From NCBI RefSeq assembly GCF_013694365.1, contig NZ_CP059275.1, forward strand, positions 558,001-622,000: DNA of 64,000 nucleotides. The letters are read 5' to 3'. The first letter of the stretch is position 1. Each line of letters starts with the position of its first letter. Positions 10,034-18,601 of the stretch are shown one piece after another. The notes under the pieces were generated by a model. The model saw only the letters and a program-made list of their open reading frames with translations. It ran no database searches and was not told where the DNA came from. Position numbers and translations under genes: made by a program. This DNA comes from Limosilactobacillus reuteri (GTDB lineage: Bacteria; Bacillota; Bacilli; Lactobacillales; Lactobacillaceae).

Positions 10034-10510
10034 ATGGTTATATTCTTAATCTGTATTTTAGCAGCAATAATTGTTATTGCTCTTTATTTAACGATCCATC
10101 GCGTATTTCTTAAGCGAGCAACGATGATGGTACAGAAAAACGCTCAAGACGTTACTGATGCAGCGTTAAATACTAGTTTGAAAGAAATGTTACATTGGAA
10201 TAAAAATCTAAATTCTCAAATTGTTGCCGATGTTTGGGGAAAAGGTGTGCTTGCTTTTGAATACCATTTTGATTATAAAAAAGAAAATATTAATCTTGAT
10301 GATTTCACACGTCAAAAACTAGCAGCAGAACTTAATGAATATGCAAAACGACACCATTTAAAGATGGCTCCCAAAGCCTCTCAACCGTTTATTATAACCG
10401 ATTGGTGGAAATATGAGGGGATTTTGCATATCGATATTGCCTATTTGATAAATGAAGCAACTGTTGAGTACATTGAAGATTTAAAAAAATTAAATCAAAA
10501 TAGTAATTAG
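10034..10510 (+). CDS. Membrane-anchored protein of unknown function
   Basis: I do not recognise this 158-residue protein. An N-terminal hydrophobic helix (about residues 2-22, FLICILAAIIVIALYLTI) is followed by a basic stretch, suggesting a single membrane anchor with the rest in the cytoplasm. The remainder is mixed alpha/beta, with several aromatic residues (GKGVLAFEYHFDY, ITDWWKYEGILHIDIAYLI). No catalytic motif is visible. It sits between def and rpoY, where lactobacilli often keep a small hypothetical gene. Expression from the same transcript is plausible but cannot be shown here. Confidence 0.7.
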   Translation: MVIFLICILAAIIVIALYLTIHRVFLKRATMMVQKNAQDVTDAALNTSLKEMLHWNKNLNSQIVADVWGKGVLAFEYHFDYKKENINLDDFTRQKLAAELNEYAKRHHLKMAPKASQPFIITDWWKYEGILHIDIAYLINEATVEYIEDLKKLNQNSN

Positions 10511-10723
10511 ATGACTTTTAAAGTATACTACCAAGCTGATAAGACAAAACGCCCAGTTCGTGAAAACACTCAATCATTGTATATTGAAGCTGATTCAGAA
10601 GCTGAAGCACTTTTAATGGTTGAACACAATACTGACTACAATATTGAATTTGTAGAACAACTTGATGAAAAGGCCCTTGCTTACGAAAAGCAAAACCCTA
10701 ACTTTAAGTTGACGACGTTCTAA
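10511..10723 (+). CDS. rpoY: RNA polymerase epsilon subunit RpoY
   Basis: This 70-residue acidic protein contains FKVYYQADKTKRPVRENTQSLYIEA and YNIEFVEQLDEKALAYEKQN, which match the RpoY (YkzG, UPF0356) family. It is a small accessory subunit of Firmicutes RNA polymerase, structurally related to the phage inhibitor Gp2. In bacilli it is encoded beside rnjA and near def/pdh. Here it neighbours def, but no rnjA is present. Length is typical. Confidence 0.92.
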   Translation: MTFKVYYQADKTKRPVRENTQSLYIEADSEAEALLMVEHNTDYNIEFVEQLDEKALAYEKQNPNFKLTTF

Positions 10724-11671
10724 ATGAATTATTCAATCATCCTCAACCGTCATGCTGGTAATGGTAATGCAGAAAAGGCATGGTCGTCAATTAAACCGGT
10801 CTTAGATCAACAACAAATTGATTATCACATGGAAACAACTAAGTATCCTAATCATGGAGAATACCTTGCCAGCCAAATCGCCCAATCTCATAATGCGAGA
10901 TCAACAATTGTCATTGCGATTGGTGGTGATGGTACGCTACATCAAGTTGTTAATGGACTTATGAAGACGGCCAAGCGATTGAATAAAAAACCACTTGCGG
11001 TTGGATATATTCCTGCTGGGACAGGAAATGATTTTGCCCGCGGTTACGGGATTTCTATGCATCCACAAAGGGCATTAAATCAAATTTTAACTGCAGACGC
11101 ACCACAAAAAATTAACATTGGTCATTATCATGAGGCGATTCGGGGTGAAGAAGGTTATTTTCTTAATAATTTAGGGATTGGTTTTGACGCGGCAATTGTT
11201 AGTCGTGCTAATACGTTTAAGGCTCGTCACAAGAAAAATCATATTGGGCGTTTCACCTACCTCCAAAAGGCAATTGGAGTAATCTATGATCAAGAGCCCT
11301 TTACCCTGATGATTCAATCTGGGCGTGAACGCTTTATTTTTCCTAAAGCTTACATCGCAATTACCAGCAACCATCCATTTATCGGTGGTGGATTTAAAGT
11401 TGCCCCAAGTGCTTCGTTAAAGAAACCATCATTGGAATTAGTCGTCGCTGAACGGAAAGGATGGCCTATGACAATATGGCAATTGCTGCAATTAGCCCAA
11501 GGCAATTTAGATCAATCAAAATTTGCCCACCACTTCCAAAGCGATAATCTCCACATCACAACTACTTCACTAGAATTTAGTCAAACTGACGGAGAAGAAA
11601 TAGGTAATCGTTTTATCGACCTCACCCTAGACATTAGTCAATATCCAATTTGGCAAACAACAGAAAAATAA
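10724..11671 (+). CDS. Diacylglycerol/lipid kinase family protein (DagK/YegS-like)
   Basis: This 315-residue protein starts with NYSIILNRHAGNGNAEKAW and has the nucleotide-binding GGDGTLHQVVNGL near residue 67, then PAGTGNDFARG near 102. It also shows LGIGFDAAIVSRAN and the C-terminal SLEFSQTDGEEIG, all marks of the soluble lipid kinase family. Members phosphorylate diacylglycerol or related lipids at the membrane, recycling DAG from lipoteichoic acid synthesis. The exact lipid is inferred from the family. The gene is complete, with no unusual features. Confidence 0.9.
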   Translation: MNYSIILNRHAGNGNAEKAWSSIKPVLDQQQIDYHMETTKYPNHGEYLASQIAQSHNARSTIVIAIGGDGTLHQVVNGLMKTAKRLNKKPLAVGYIPAGTGNDFARGYGISMHPQRALNQILTADAPQKINIGHYHEAIRGEEGYFLNNLGIGFDAAIVSRANTFKARHKKNHIGRFTYLQKAIGVIYDQEPFTLMIQSGRERFIFPKAYIAITSNHPFIGGGFKVAPSASLKKPSLELVVAERKGWPMTIWQLLQLAQGNLDQSKFAHHFQSDNLHITTTSLEFSQTDGEEIGNRFIDLTLDISQYPIWQTTEK

Positions 11672-11875
11672 ATGAGTAACAAACATGAAATTGAAGAAGA
11701 TTTATACCGTGCACAGTCCCGTTTGGATGATTTATGTAAACAAGAGGGACAGGAAAATACGGGCACTCAGACTGTTACTATTCAACCAAAATACGGTGAA
11801 GAGATGCAATCTTTACGGGAAGAATGCAGTCAGTTACGGATTATTTTAGAAGCAATGGAAGCTTCTGAAGATTAA
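11672..11875 (+). CDS. Small hypothetical charged protein
   Basis: This 67-residue, strongly charged, Glu/Gln-rich protein has two predicted helices (IEEDLYRAQSRLDDLCKQEG and EEMQSLREECSQLRIILEAMEA) joined by a Thr/Gln-rich loop, so it could form a coiled-coil dimer. It has two Cys residues. I do not recognise the family. Its frame is fully open between the lipid kinase and the cell-wall hydrolase genes, which supports it as an annotated gene, but function is unknown. Confidence 0.6.
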   Translation: MSNKHEIEEDLYRAQSRLDDLCKQEGQENTGTQTVTIQPKYGEEMQSLREECSQLRIILEAMEASED

Positions 11876-13387
11876 ATGAGTAAAAAAAGAACACATCATT
11901 CAAATAACCATCGATCTCGTGGCGTTTTTGCAGGAGCAGTTAGTGCCTTAAGTTTATTAGCAGTGACAACACAAGCAGTTAATGCTGAACAGCTTACTGT
12001 TAAGTCTGGTGACACTATTTGGGGGCTTGCAAAACAACATGGACTTTCTATTAGTGCATTAGAACAAACAAATCCTTCAGTTAAGAAGATAAGTGATAGC
12101 ATCGACTTAATTACAGTTGGTCAACAATTAACGTTGCCTACTACTCAACATGATGCTAACGCGGATTTGAATACTGATGGTAGTTATACTGTTAAGCCTG
12201 GCGACACGCTTAGCTCTATTGCAGATCGTTATAATGTAACTGTTAGTCAATTAATGTCATGGAATAACTTAAGCTCTAATGATTCATTATACATTGGACA
12301 ACAACTCAGTGTAACAGGTCCTGCGATCTCAACTGCTGTAAACGCGCCCGTTGTAAGTACCCCTGTTGCTGATGCGAGTGTATCGGCTCAGCAACCGGCT
12401 GCTCAATCGACGGACACAACTTCATTGATCCAGGTTCAAACTTCAGCAGTTGCCTCTGCTTCTGTGCCTCAACAAGATGTGGCTAGTAGCCAACCAGCAG
12501 GAACTTCACAAGCAACTCCTGCTTTGAGTGCAACGCAACAAGTTTCAACTTCTTCAACAGTAGCTGCTCCTAACCAAAGTGCAGCCAACAATAGTAGTAC
12601 CACTATTGCGAATAGTACAACTTCGACTTCTGCTGCTGTAACGTCCTCAGCAACTACTAATAGTCCAGCCATTACAACAGTTGCTGCTCAACCTGCTACA
12701 GCTAATAATGTTCAGGTTGCTTCTGCCTCAGCTGAAAATAGTGTTGCACCGCAAACACAAAGTTTTGCTGTTAGTCAAGCTACTTCAACAGCTGTGAATA
12801 CTGCTGCTTTATATGGACAATCATTTGTTCAAGTAGCACCAGTAGCAAGTCAAGCTTCACAATCACAGACTGCACCAGCATCACAAGCGACGGATAACGT
12901 TCAGAATAGTAATGCTGCTTCGCAACAAACAACTGTTATAACGTCACAAGCTCAACCGCAACAATCACAAGCGGCTGCTAGTCAACCTGCACAGCAAGCA
13001 GCAACTACTAATCAAGATTTACAACATGGTTCTGTAGTTAGTCTTGCCACTAAGATTGCTAACTCTAATAGTGTTCCATACGTATGGGGTGGTGAAAGTC
13101 TTAGTGGAATGGATTGTTCTGGATTAGTTAAGTATGTTTATGCTAATGCGGAAGGTAAGCAATTACCACACTATACAGGAGCACTTGAAAACTGTGTGGA
13201 CCAACATCCAGTTAGTGAAGCTAAGCCAGGCGATCTCTTATTCTGGGGTAACCATGGTTCAACTTACCATACAGCTATTTACACAGGAAATAATCAATAT
13301 GTGGCCGCTGCTCACCCAGGGACTAATGTTTCGACTTACACAATCAGTCCATACTTTAATCCAAGTTTTGCCGGAACGGTTAAATAG
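11876..13387 (+). CDS. Secreted LysM and NlpC/P60 peptidoglycan hydrolase
   Basis: This 503-residue secreted protein has a signal peptide of about 37 residues ending near AVNA-EQ. Two LysM domains follow (about residues 39-85, LTVKSGDTIWGLA, and 101-145, YTVKPGDTLSSIA). A low-complexity Ala/Gln/Ser/Thr linker runs to about residue 385. The C-terminal NlpC/P60 domain has the catalytic Cys in GMDCSGLVKYVY, His in STYHTAIYTG and a third polar residue near AAAHPGT. It probably cuts D-Glu to diamino-acid peptide bonds in the cell wall, acting in cell separation. The linker composition is unlike its neighbours but usual for such enzymes. Confidence 0.93.
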   Translation: MSKKRTHHSNNHRSRGVFAGAVSALSLLAVTTQAVNAEQLTVKSGDTIWGLAKQHGLSISALEQTNPSVKKISDSIDLITVGQQLTLPTTQHDANADLNTDGSYTVKPGDTLSSIADRYNVTVSQLMSWNNLSSNDSLYIGQQLSVTGPAISTAVNAPVVSTPVADASVSAQQPAAQSTDTTSLIQVQTSAVASASVPQQDVASSQPAGTSQATPALSATQQVSTSSTVAAPNQSAANNSSTTIANSTTSTSAAVTSSATTNSPAITTVAAQPATANNVQVASASAENSVAPQTQSFAVSQATSTAVNTAALYGQSFVQVAPVASQASQSQTAPASQATDNVQNSNAASQQTTVITSQAQPQQSQAAASQPAQQAATTNQDLQHGSVVSLATKIANSNSVPYVWGGESLSGMDCSGLVKYVYANAEGKQLPHYTGALENCVDQHPVSEAKPGDLLFWGNHGSTYHTAIYTGNNQYVAAAHPGTNVSTYTISPYFNPSFAGTVK

Positions 13388-13684
13388 ATGAATAGTCTAA
13401 TAACGTTTATTATTTCAATTGCCTTTTTAGGATTAGTGATTTGGGAAAATCGTTTACATAGTCAACTTGGATTCTTGGCAAGTCAACGACCAGATAAAGT
13501 TACAAAGGATTTTATTCGGGTAGTTCGTCAAGAAAAACGGTTGAATTGGATCTTGTGTATACTAGCAATTATTGTTTTCATGACGACTAGTCGTTACTCA
13601 GTTCTATTAATGAGTATTATTACAATTATTGAATTGTTATTAGTAACTCGTATGGATCGTGTAAAAAATGAAATGATAGATTAA
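13388..13684 (+). CDS. Small integral membrane protein of unknown function
   Basis: This 98-residue protein has a hydrophobic N-terminus (SLITFIISIAFLGLVIW) and two later hydrophobic stretches (WILCILAIIVFMTT and YSVLLMSIITIIELLLV), giving about three membrane segments with a basic loop between the first and second. The family is not recognised. Its first eight bases, ATGAATAG, recur at the end of the following gene (14028-14035). The two genes overlap by 8 bases natively, with the acidic protein upstream, so they are probably co-translated. Confidence 0.65.
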   Translation: MNSLITFIISIAFLGLVIWENRLHSQLGFLASQRPDKVTKDFIRVVRQEKRLNWILCILAIIVFMTTSRYSVLLMSIITIIELLLVTRMDRVKNEMID

Positions 13685-14035
13685 ATGGAAGATAATAAAT
13701 ATCAATATGATGAAAACGGCTTTCGTGAAGATTTAAAAGATGATCCAGATGTCCTCCACCAGCCAGATGCTGACCGTACACAGCGCGATTTAATAACTCT
13801 GGACTATGATGAGACGTTGGCATTTCTTAATGGTGAAAAGGAAGTTAAGACTGTTTATGACTTTTCAGATGATGTTTTGGAAAAAATAAAAGAAAAATAT
13901 CCAACCCTAAATGATACACCGATCAATAAAGTAATCATGGAAAAATATCAGCAGATTTTATCCGCTCGATACAATGAATCACAAGCAAATAATAAGACGG
14001 TGCATGCCGATGATAGCGAGGATAATGATGAATAG
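13685..14035 (+). CDS. Acidic cytoplasmic protein of unknown function
   Basis: This 116-residue, Asp/Glu-rich protein has no membrane segment or signal peptide. Readable parts are YDENGFREDLKDDPDVLHQPDADRTQ, a central helix YDFSDDVLEKIKEKYP and an acidic tail DDSEDNDE. I do not recognise it. The gene ends GAGGATAATGATGAATAG, where GAGG and the internal ATG form a good ribosome binding site and start for the small membrane protein at 13388. Together they look like a two-gene unit of unknown role. Confidence 0.6.
   Translation: MEDNKYQYDENGFREDLKDDPDVLHQPDADRTQRDLITLDYDETLAFLNGEKEVKTVYDFSDDVLEKIKEKYPTLNDTPINKVIMEKYQQILSARYNESQANNKTVHADDSEDNDE
14028..14035 (+). repeat. Octamer duplicate of the start at 13388
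   Basis: ATGAATAG ends this gene and begins the preceding one at 13388-13395. A GAGG motif 6 bases before the octamer supports it as the genuine native start of the membrane protein. Confidence 0.82.
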
Positions 14036-15187
14036 ATGAAATTTGTAATTGCTCCAGATTCATTTAAAGGCGGACTAACAGCAAAAGAAGCAGCAAATGT
14101 GATGGCAGAAGGAATTAAAAGAGTGTTTCCGAATGCCGAGTATGTTTTAGTTCCAATGGCTGATGGAGGAGAAGGAACTGTTCAATCCTTAGTTGATGCG
14201 ACTAACGGTCGAAAAATGATTGCTAAAGTCCACAACCCATTAAATAAATTAGTTAATGCTGAGTACGGAATATTAGGTGATGGGGAAACAGCAGTGATTG
14301 AAATGGCAGCGGCAAGTGGCCTTCAATTTGTTAATAAGGAGACTGCGAACCCGCTTATTACAACTACATATGGTACCGGCGAGTTAATTAAGGATGCTCT
14401 TGACCATAACATAAAAAAAATAATTATTGGAATTGGTGGAAGTGCAACCGTTGATGGCGGGGCGGGAATGGCCCAAGCACTTGGAGCACGTTTACTGGAT
14501 GCTGATAATCATGAAATTGGTTTAGGCGGTGGTGAGTTAGCAAGTTTAGAGCAAATAGATTTTGGAGACTTAGATCCTCGCTTAAAAAATGTAGATATTC
14601 AGATTGCATCAGACGTTACCAACCCATTAACAGGAAAAAATGGGGCCGCCCCAGTATTTGGCCCGCAAAAAGGAGCTGATGACGAAATGGTGAACATCTT
14701 GGACAAAAATCTTCATCATTATGCACGAAAAATAGTTGCAGCTGGTGGGCCAGACGTTGAACAAACGGCAGGTGCAGGGGCAGCCGGTGGTTTAGGAGCC
14801 GGATTAATAGCATTTACCGGTGCGACAATGAAGCGAGGAGTAGAATTAGTGATTGAAGCAACTCAACTACAAAAAAAGGCAGTTGGCGCTGATTATGTTT
14901 TTACTGGTGAAGGAGGAATTGATTTCCAGACTAAATTTGGTAAAACGCCATATGGAGTCGCTAAGGCAACTAAAGAGGTGGCTCCTAATGCTCCAGTAAT
15001 TGTGTTGGCTGGAAATATTGGTAAAGGTGTAAATGATCTATATTCATCCACGGCCATCGATGCAATTTTTGCAACTCCTGAAGGGGCTAAACCATTAAAA
15101 GCAGCATTAGCAGATGCACCTATTGATATTGCGCAAACAGCAGAAAACGTTGCGCGTTTAATTAAAGTGAGTCATGTTAATAATTAG
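14036..15187 (+). CDS. Glycerate kinase, GlxK/GarK family
   Basis: This 383-residue type II glycerate kinase opens with KFVIAPDSFKGGLTAKEAANVMAEGIKRVFP and contains VPMADGGEGTVQSLVDA, GIGGSATVDGGAGMAQALGA near residue 140 and NPLTGKNGAAPVFGPQKGA near 205. A late YVFTGEGGIDFQTKFGKTPYGVA is also present. All are family hallmarks. It phosphorylates D-glycerate to 2- or 3-phosphoglycerate, feeding lower glycolysis. It precedes a GntP-type permease and a CdaR-type regulator, a common catabolic cassette. Because the broken regulator is read N-terminal fragment first, this block was probably on the native + strand. Confidence 0.94.
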   Translation: MKFVIAPDSFKGGLTAKEAANVMAEGIKRVFPNAEYVLVPMADGGEGTVQSLVDATNGRKMIAKVHNPLNKLVNAEYGILGDGETAVIEMAAASGLQFVNKETANPLITTTYGTGELIKDALDHNIKKIIIGIGGSATVDGGAGMAQALGARLLDADNHEIGLGGGELASLEQIDFGDLDPRLKNVDIQIASDVTNPLTGKNGAAPVFGPQKGADDEMVNILDKNLHHYARKIVAAGGPDVEQTAGAGAAGGLGAGLIAFTGATMKRGVELVIEATQLQKKAVGADYVFTGEGGIDFQTKFGKTPYGVAKATKEVAPNAPVIVLAGNIGKGVNDLYSSTAIDAIFATPEGAKPLKAALADAPIDIAQTAENVARLIKVSHVNN

Positions 15188-16483
15188 ATGATTTCTTGGT
15201 GGGGAGCATTAATAGGATTAGCACTTGCGATTTTTTTAATTTTACGAAAATTAGATCCAGTATATTCATTATTACTAGGTGCAATAGTCGGCGCCGTTAT
15301 TGGTGGGGCTGGTTTAGAAGGAACTATTAATATTTTGGTTAAAGGTGAACAAAGTGTAATGGGAACGGTCCTTCGAGTATTAGCAGCAGGAATGTTAGCT
15401 GGTGTTATGATGGATTCTGGGGCTGCCGAAACCCTTGCACGGACAATCGTTAATAAATTTGGTGATCGGTTAGCTATTTTTGCATTAGCTCTAGCAACGA
15501 TGATAATTACAGCTGTGGGTGTCTTTATCCCAGTCGCTGTTTTAATTGTTGCACCAATTGCCCTTGAAGTTGGTCGCAATATGCATATTTCAAAATTATC
15601 TTTATTGGTTGCCTTATCTGGTGGAGGCAAGGCAGGTAACATAATCTCACCAAATGCAAATACAATTGCAGCAGCAAAGGGTTTTGGGCTTGAACTAAGT
15701 CAAGTAATGATTGCTGATTTTATTCCTGCCGTCATCGCTTTAATAGTTACAGTTGTTGTAGCTAGAATGATCCGCAAAAAAGGTAGGGCAGTTCTAGAAC
15801 AAGATCTTGAAGATAGTGCAAAAACAATCAAGCAAAGTGATTTGCCGACATTTAAACAAGCCATCGTTGCTCCTGTTATTGCAATAGTTTTACTTTTATT
15901 AGGACCAATTGGAACTATTTGTCATTTACCATTATTAGCAAAAGTAAATTTAGATGCTACCTATGTTTTGCCATTTGCAGCAATAATAGGTGCTCTAGCA
16001 ATGGGAAAAGGTGAAAAAATTAAGAGTTATGCTCAGACCGGTGTTAGTCGAATGACTGGCGTAGTAATGATTTTAATTGGTGCAGGTGCAATTGGTGCTA
16101 CTATTACTGCGTCTACTTTCCCAGAGTTATTAATCGAACTTATTAAGGCAAGTCATGTGCCTGGTGTCTTATTAGCACCACTTTCTGGTATTCTCATGGC
16201 CGGAGCAACTGCTTCAACCTCTACGGGTGTTATTTTAGCTACTGGTTCTTTTGCCAAGTCTATTTTAGGATTTGGTGTTGCACCACTTGCAGCGGCTGCA
16301 ATGGTTCATACTGGGGCGATTGTCATTGACCAATTACCTCAAGGAAACTATTTCCACGTTACAGCGAATGCAATGCATATGGATATTAAAGAACGATCGC
16401 AAGGTATTTTTTATGAATTCTTAGTTGGAGGTTCCGCAATGTTAACCGCAACTATCTTGTATGGCTTTTTGCATTTACTATAA
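15188..16483 (+). CDS. GntP-family permease, likely glycerate or sugar-acid:H+ symporter
   Basis: This 431-residue protein has about 12 hydrophobic segments, beginning WWGALIGLALAIFLILRKLDPVYSLLLGAIVGAVIGG. The GntP-family motif region SLLVALSGGGKAGNIISPNANTIAAAKGFG lies near residue 140, and late GAIVIDQLPQGNYFHVT also fits. Known members import gluconate, idonate, D-serine or glycerate with protons. Pairing with glycerate kinase favours glycerate, but that is inference. The protein is complete and of typical length. Confidence 0.9.
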   Translation: MISWWGALIGLALAIFLILRKLDPVYSLLLGAIVGAVIGGAGLEGTINILVKGEQSVMGTVLRVLAAGMLAGVMMDSGAAETLARTIVNKFGDRLAIFALALATMIITAVGVFIPVAVLIVAPIALEVGRNMHISKLSLLVALSGGGKAGNIISPNANTIAAAKGFGLELSQVMIADFIPAVIALIVTVVVARMIRKKGRAVLEQDLEDSAKTIKQSDLPTFKQAIVAPVIAIVLLLLGPIGTICHLPLLAKVNLDATYVLPFAAIIGALAMGKGEKIKSYAQTGVSRMTGVVMILIGAGAIGATITASTFPELLIELIKASHVPGVLLAPLSGILMAGATASTSTGVILATGSFAKSILGFGVAPLAAAAMVHTGAIVIDQLPQGNYFHVTANAMHMDIKERSQGIFYEFLVGGSAMLTATILYGFLHLL

Positions 16484-16702
16484 ATGGAACTCAAACCAGA
16501 ACTTGCACAATCAATTGTCGATCATATGATGACGCAAATACCGTATAACATTAATATTATGAATAAGAAAGGTTATATTATTGCAAGTGGAAATAAAAGC
16601 AGGATAAATACTTTACATGTTGGAGCTGTTGATGCGATAAAACACTACCAATGGAGCAACAATATGGAAATCATGGACAGCCAGGCGTTAATATGCCCTT
16701 AA
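16484..16702 (+). pseudogene. cdaR: CdaR-type sugar-diacid regulator, N-terminal fragment
   Basis: These 72 residues (ELAQSIVDHMMTQIPYNINIMNKKGYIIASG...INTLHVGAVDAIKHYQ) match the N-terminal sugar-diacid recognition domain of CdaR regulators. The frame fails after VDAIK. Inserting one A into the A-run at 16639-16642 would restore AIKTLPMEQQYGNHGQPGVNMPLKF, running into the next ORF. A one-base deletion therefore splits the gene. The final ten bases (16693-16702) are repeated immediately at 16703-16712, because the two predicted fragments overlapped natively and were both copied in full. Whether the deletion is real or a sequencing error in a homopolymer cannot be told here. Confidence 0.85.
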
Positions 16703-16712
16703 ATGCCCTTAA
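16693..16712 (+). repeat. 10-base tandem duplication at a split gene
   Basis: ATGCCCTTAA occurs twice in tandem: first as the stop end of the N-terminal cdaR fragment, then as the start of the C-terminal fragment. A single copy restores the continuous reading expected for the family, so the duplication is a joining artefact. Confidence 0.85.
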
Positions 16713-17542
16713 AATTTAAAAATGAAATTATTGGTGTTGTTGGAATTACTGGTGACCCTAATAAAGTTACTCCCCTAGCATCATTGCTAAAAACAGCAGT
16801 CGAGCTCTTGCTACAGCAAAAACAAGAAAATGAACAAGAGCACGAAATTGAAAAAGTTAAACAAAGATTTATTTATAGGTGGATTAATGTCAGCAAGTAT
16901 CAAAATCCGCAACTTGATAGTGAACTAGTTGAGGAAGCAAATCGTCTAAATATAAATCTAGCAAAACAACGACTTGTAATTGCAATTGCTGGGAGTTCTC
17001 AGATAATCAAAAACCTTAAACTAGATCAGGAAACAATTATTTTTTCTCTTACTAATCACATTGAGTTGATTATCCTCAGTTCAAAGCACCAAGAAACATA
17101 TATTCAACAAAAACTTGAACATCAAGAAATTGAATACGGTATCAGTAATTGGGGTAATTTGCTTGGTAGATTAGCGGAGCAAGCAGTTACAACACTGCGA
17201 TTAAGTAATATTTTTGGAAAGCCATCATTTAGGCATTACTCACAAGTCTCTTTTATTAAACAGGTATTAGATAGTGATTTAAATTTAATAGCAGTTAATG
17301 ATCAATATGAAGCTTTACTAAAAAGAAAAGATGGGAAAGAATTGATCGATACAATCCGTGAGTTCATTAAGTGTAATATGAGTGTAAATCAAACTGCGCA
17401 TAATTTATTTGTACACCGTAATACACTTAATAACCGATTACTTCGCATTAAAAAACTTTTTGAACTAGATCCTAAAAATACTGAAGACTTATTTCAACTT
17501 TTTATTGGCTACATTACTTTTTACTATCGACAAACTTTATAA
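16703..17542 (+). pseudogene. cdaR: CdaR-type sugar-diacid regulator, C-terminal fragment
   Basis: These 279 residues begin inside the sensor domain (MPLKFKNEIIGVVGITGDPNKV, a strong CdaR/PucR-family signature). A coiled linker, a GGDEF-like middle region and a C-terminal helix-turn-helix follow (CNMSVNQTAHNLFVHRNTLNNRLLRIKKLF, about residues 228-258). Intact homologues activate genes for uptake and use of glycerate, glucarate or galactarate, matching the adjacent kinase and permease. Without the N-terminal half, sensing is probably lost unless the frameshift is an error. Start at ATG 16703 is only the gene-finder's choice. Confidence 0.85.
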
Positions 17543-18601
17543 ATGAGTAAAGAATATAATGTCGCAATTTTGGGTGCTACTGGTGCAGTTGGTACACGGA
17601 TGATTCAGCAATTGGAACAATCAACAATTCCAGTAAAGAGTGTGAAATTACTGGCATCTGCTAAGTCAGCTGGTAAACAATTATCATTTAAAGGCCAACC
17701 GATCACTGTTGAAGAAACGACACCTGATTCTTTTAATGGGGTTGATATTGTGCTTTCATCTGCTGGTGGATCAGTATCAAAAAAGTTCCTTCCAGAAGCA
17801 GTAAAACGGGGAGCAGTTTGTGTTGATAATACGAGTGCTTTTCGAATGGAACCTGATGTACCGCTAGTAGTTCCAGAAGTAAATGAAGAGGCGTTAAAAA
17901 ATCATCACGGAATCATTGCTAATCCTAACTGTTCGACAATTCAAATGGTGGTAGCATTGGAACCAATCCGCCAAGCATTTGGATTAAATCAAATTATTGT
18001 TTCGACTTACCAAGCAGCTTCAGGAGCAGGCCAATCAGCCTTAAATGAATTACGACAAGAAACTCAAGACTACCTTGATGGTAAAGATATGCAAGCAGAT
18101 GCCAAGATTTTGCCAACAAAGGGTGACAAGAAGCATTATCCATTAGCTTTTAATTTATTACCCCAGATCGATGTCTTTGAAGATGATGGTTACTCCCATG
18201 AAGAATGGAAGATGATCCACGAAACAAAGAAGATCATGTTAAACGACATGGACGCTAAGGATATTAAGGTTACTGCCACTTGTGTTCGTGTACCTGTCCC
18301 AATTGCTCATGGAGAATCGATTTACTTTACTGTTGATGATCCAACGGTAACTGTTGACCAATTGCGGGCAGTATTAAAGGACGCTCCCGGGGTAGCTCTG
18401 CAGGATGATCCTGCGCACCAGGTTTATCCTCAACCAATTAATGCTGTTGGCAAGCGTGACACTTTTGTTGGTCGTCTCCGTGCAGATGAAGAAAATCCTG
18501 GTTCCTTTAATATGTGGGTTGTTGCTGATAATCTCCTTAAAGGGGCGGCTTGGAATACCGTTGAAAATGCAGAACGTTTAGTCGCAAATGGGTTAGTTTA
18601 A
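17543..18601 (+). CDS. asd: Aspartate-semialdehyde dehydrogenase
   Basis: This 352-residue enzyme begins [22 protein letters not shown] (NADP-binding loop). The active-site motif [13 protein letters not shown] near residue 128 holds the catalytic Cys, and [11 protein letters not shown] follows near 252. It reduces aspartyl phosphate to aspartate semialdehyde, the precursor for both diaminopimelate/lysine and threonine/methionine. It belongs to the lysine block. In related lactobacilli this gene ends the operon rather than starting it, again consistent with reversed order. Confidence 0.95.
   Translation: MSKEYNVAILGATGAVGTRMIQQLEQSTIPVKSVKLLASAKSAGKQLSFKGQPITVEETTPDSFNGVDIVLSSAGGSVSKKFLPEAVKRGAVCVDNTSAFRMEPDVPLVVPEVNEEALKNHHGIIANPNCSTIQMVVALEPIRQAFGLNQIIVSTYQAASGAGQSALNELRQETQDYLDGKDMQADAKILPTKGDKKHYPLAFNLLPQIDVFEDDGYSHEEWKMIHETKKIMLNDMDAKDIKVTATCVRVPVPIAHGESIYFTVDDPTVTVDQLRAVLKDAPGVALQDDPAHQVYPQPINAVGKRDTFVGRLRADEENPGSFNMWVVADNLLKGAAWNTVENAERLVANGLV

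Noticed and set aside
12300..13030. Low-complexity Ala/Gln/Ser/Thr region as a repeat array or CRISPR-like element
   Set aside because: It has no regular repeat unit or spacers. It is the flexible wall-spanning linker of the LysM-NlpC/P60 protein. No CRISPR array was seen anywhere in the window.
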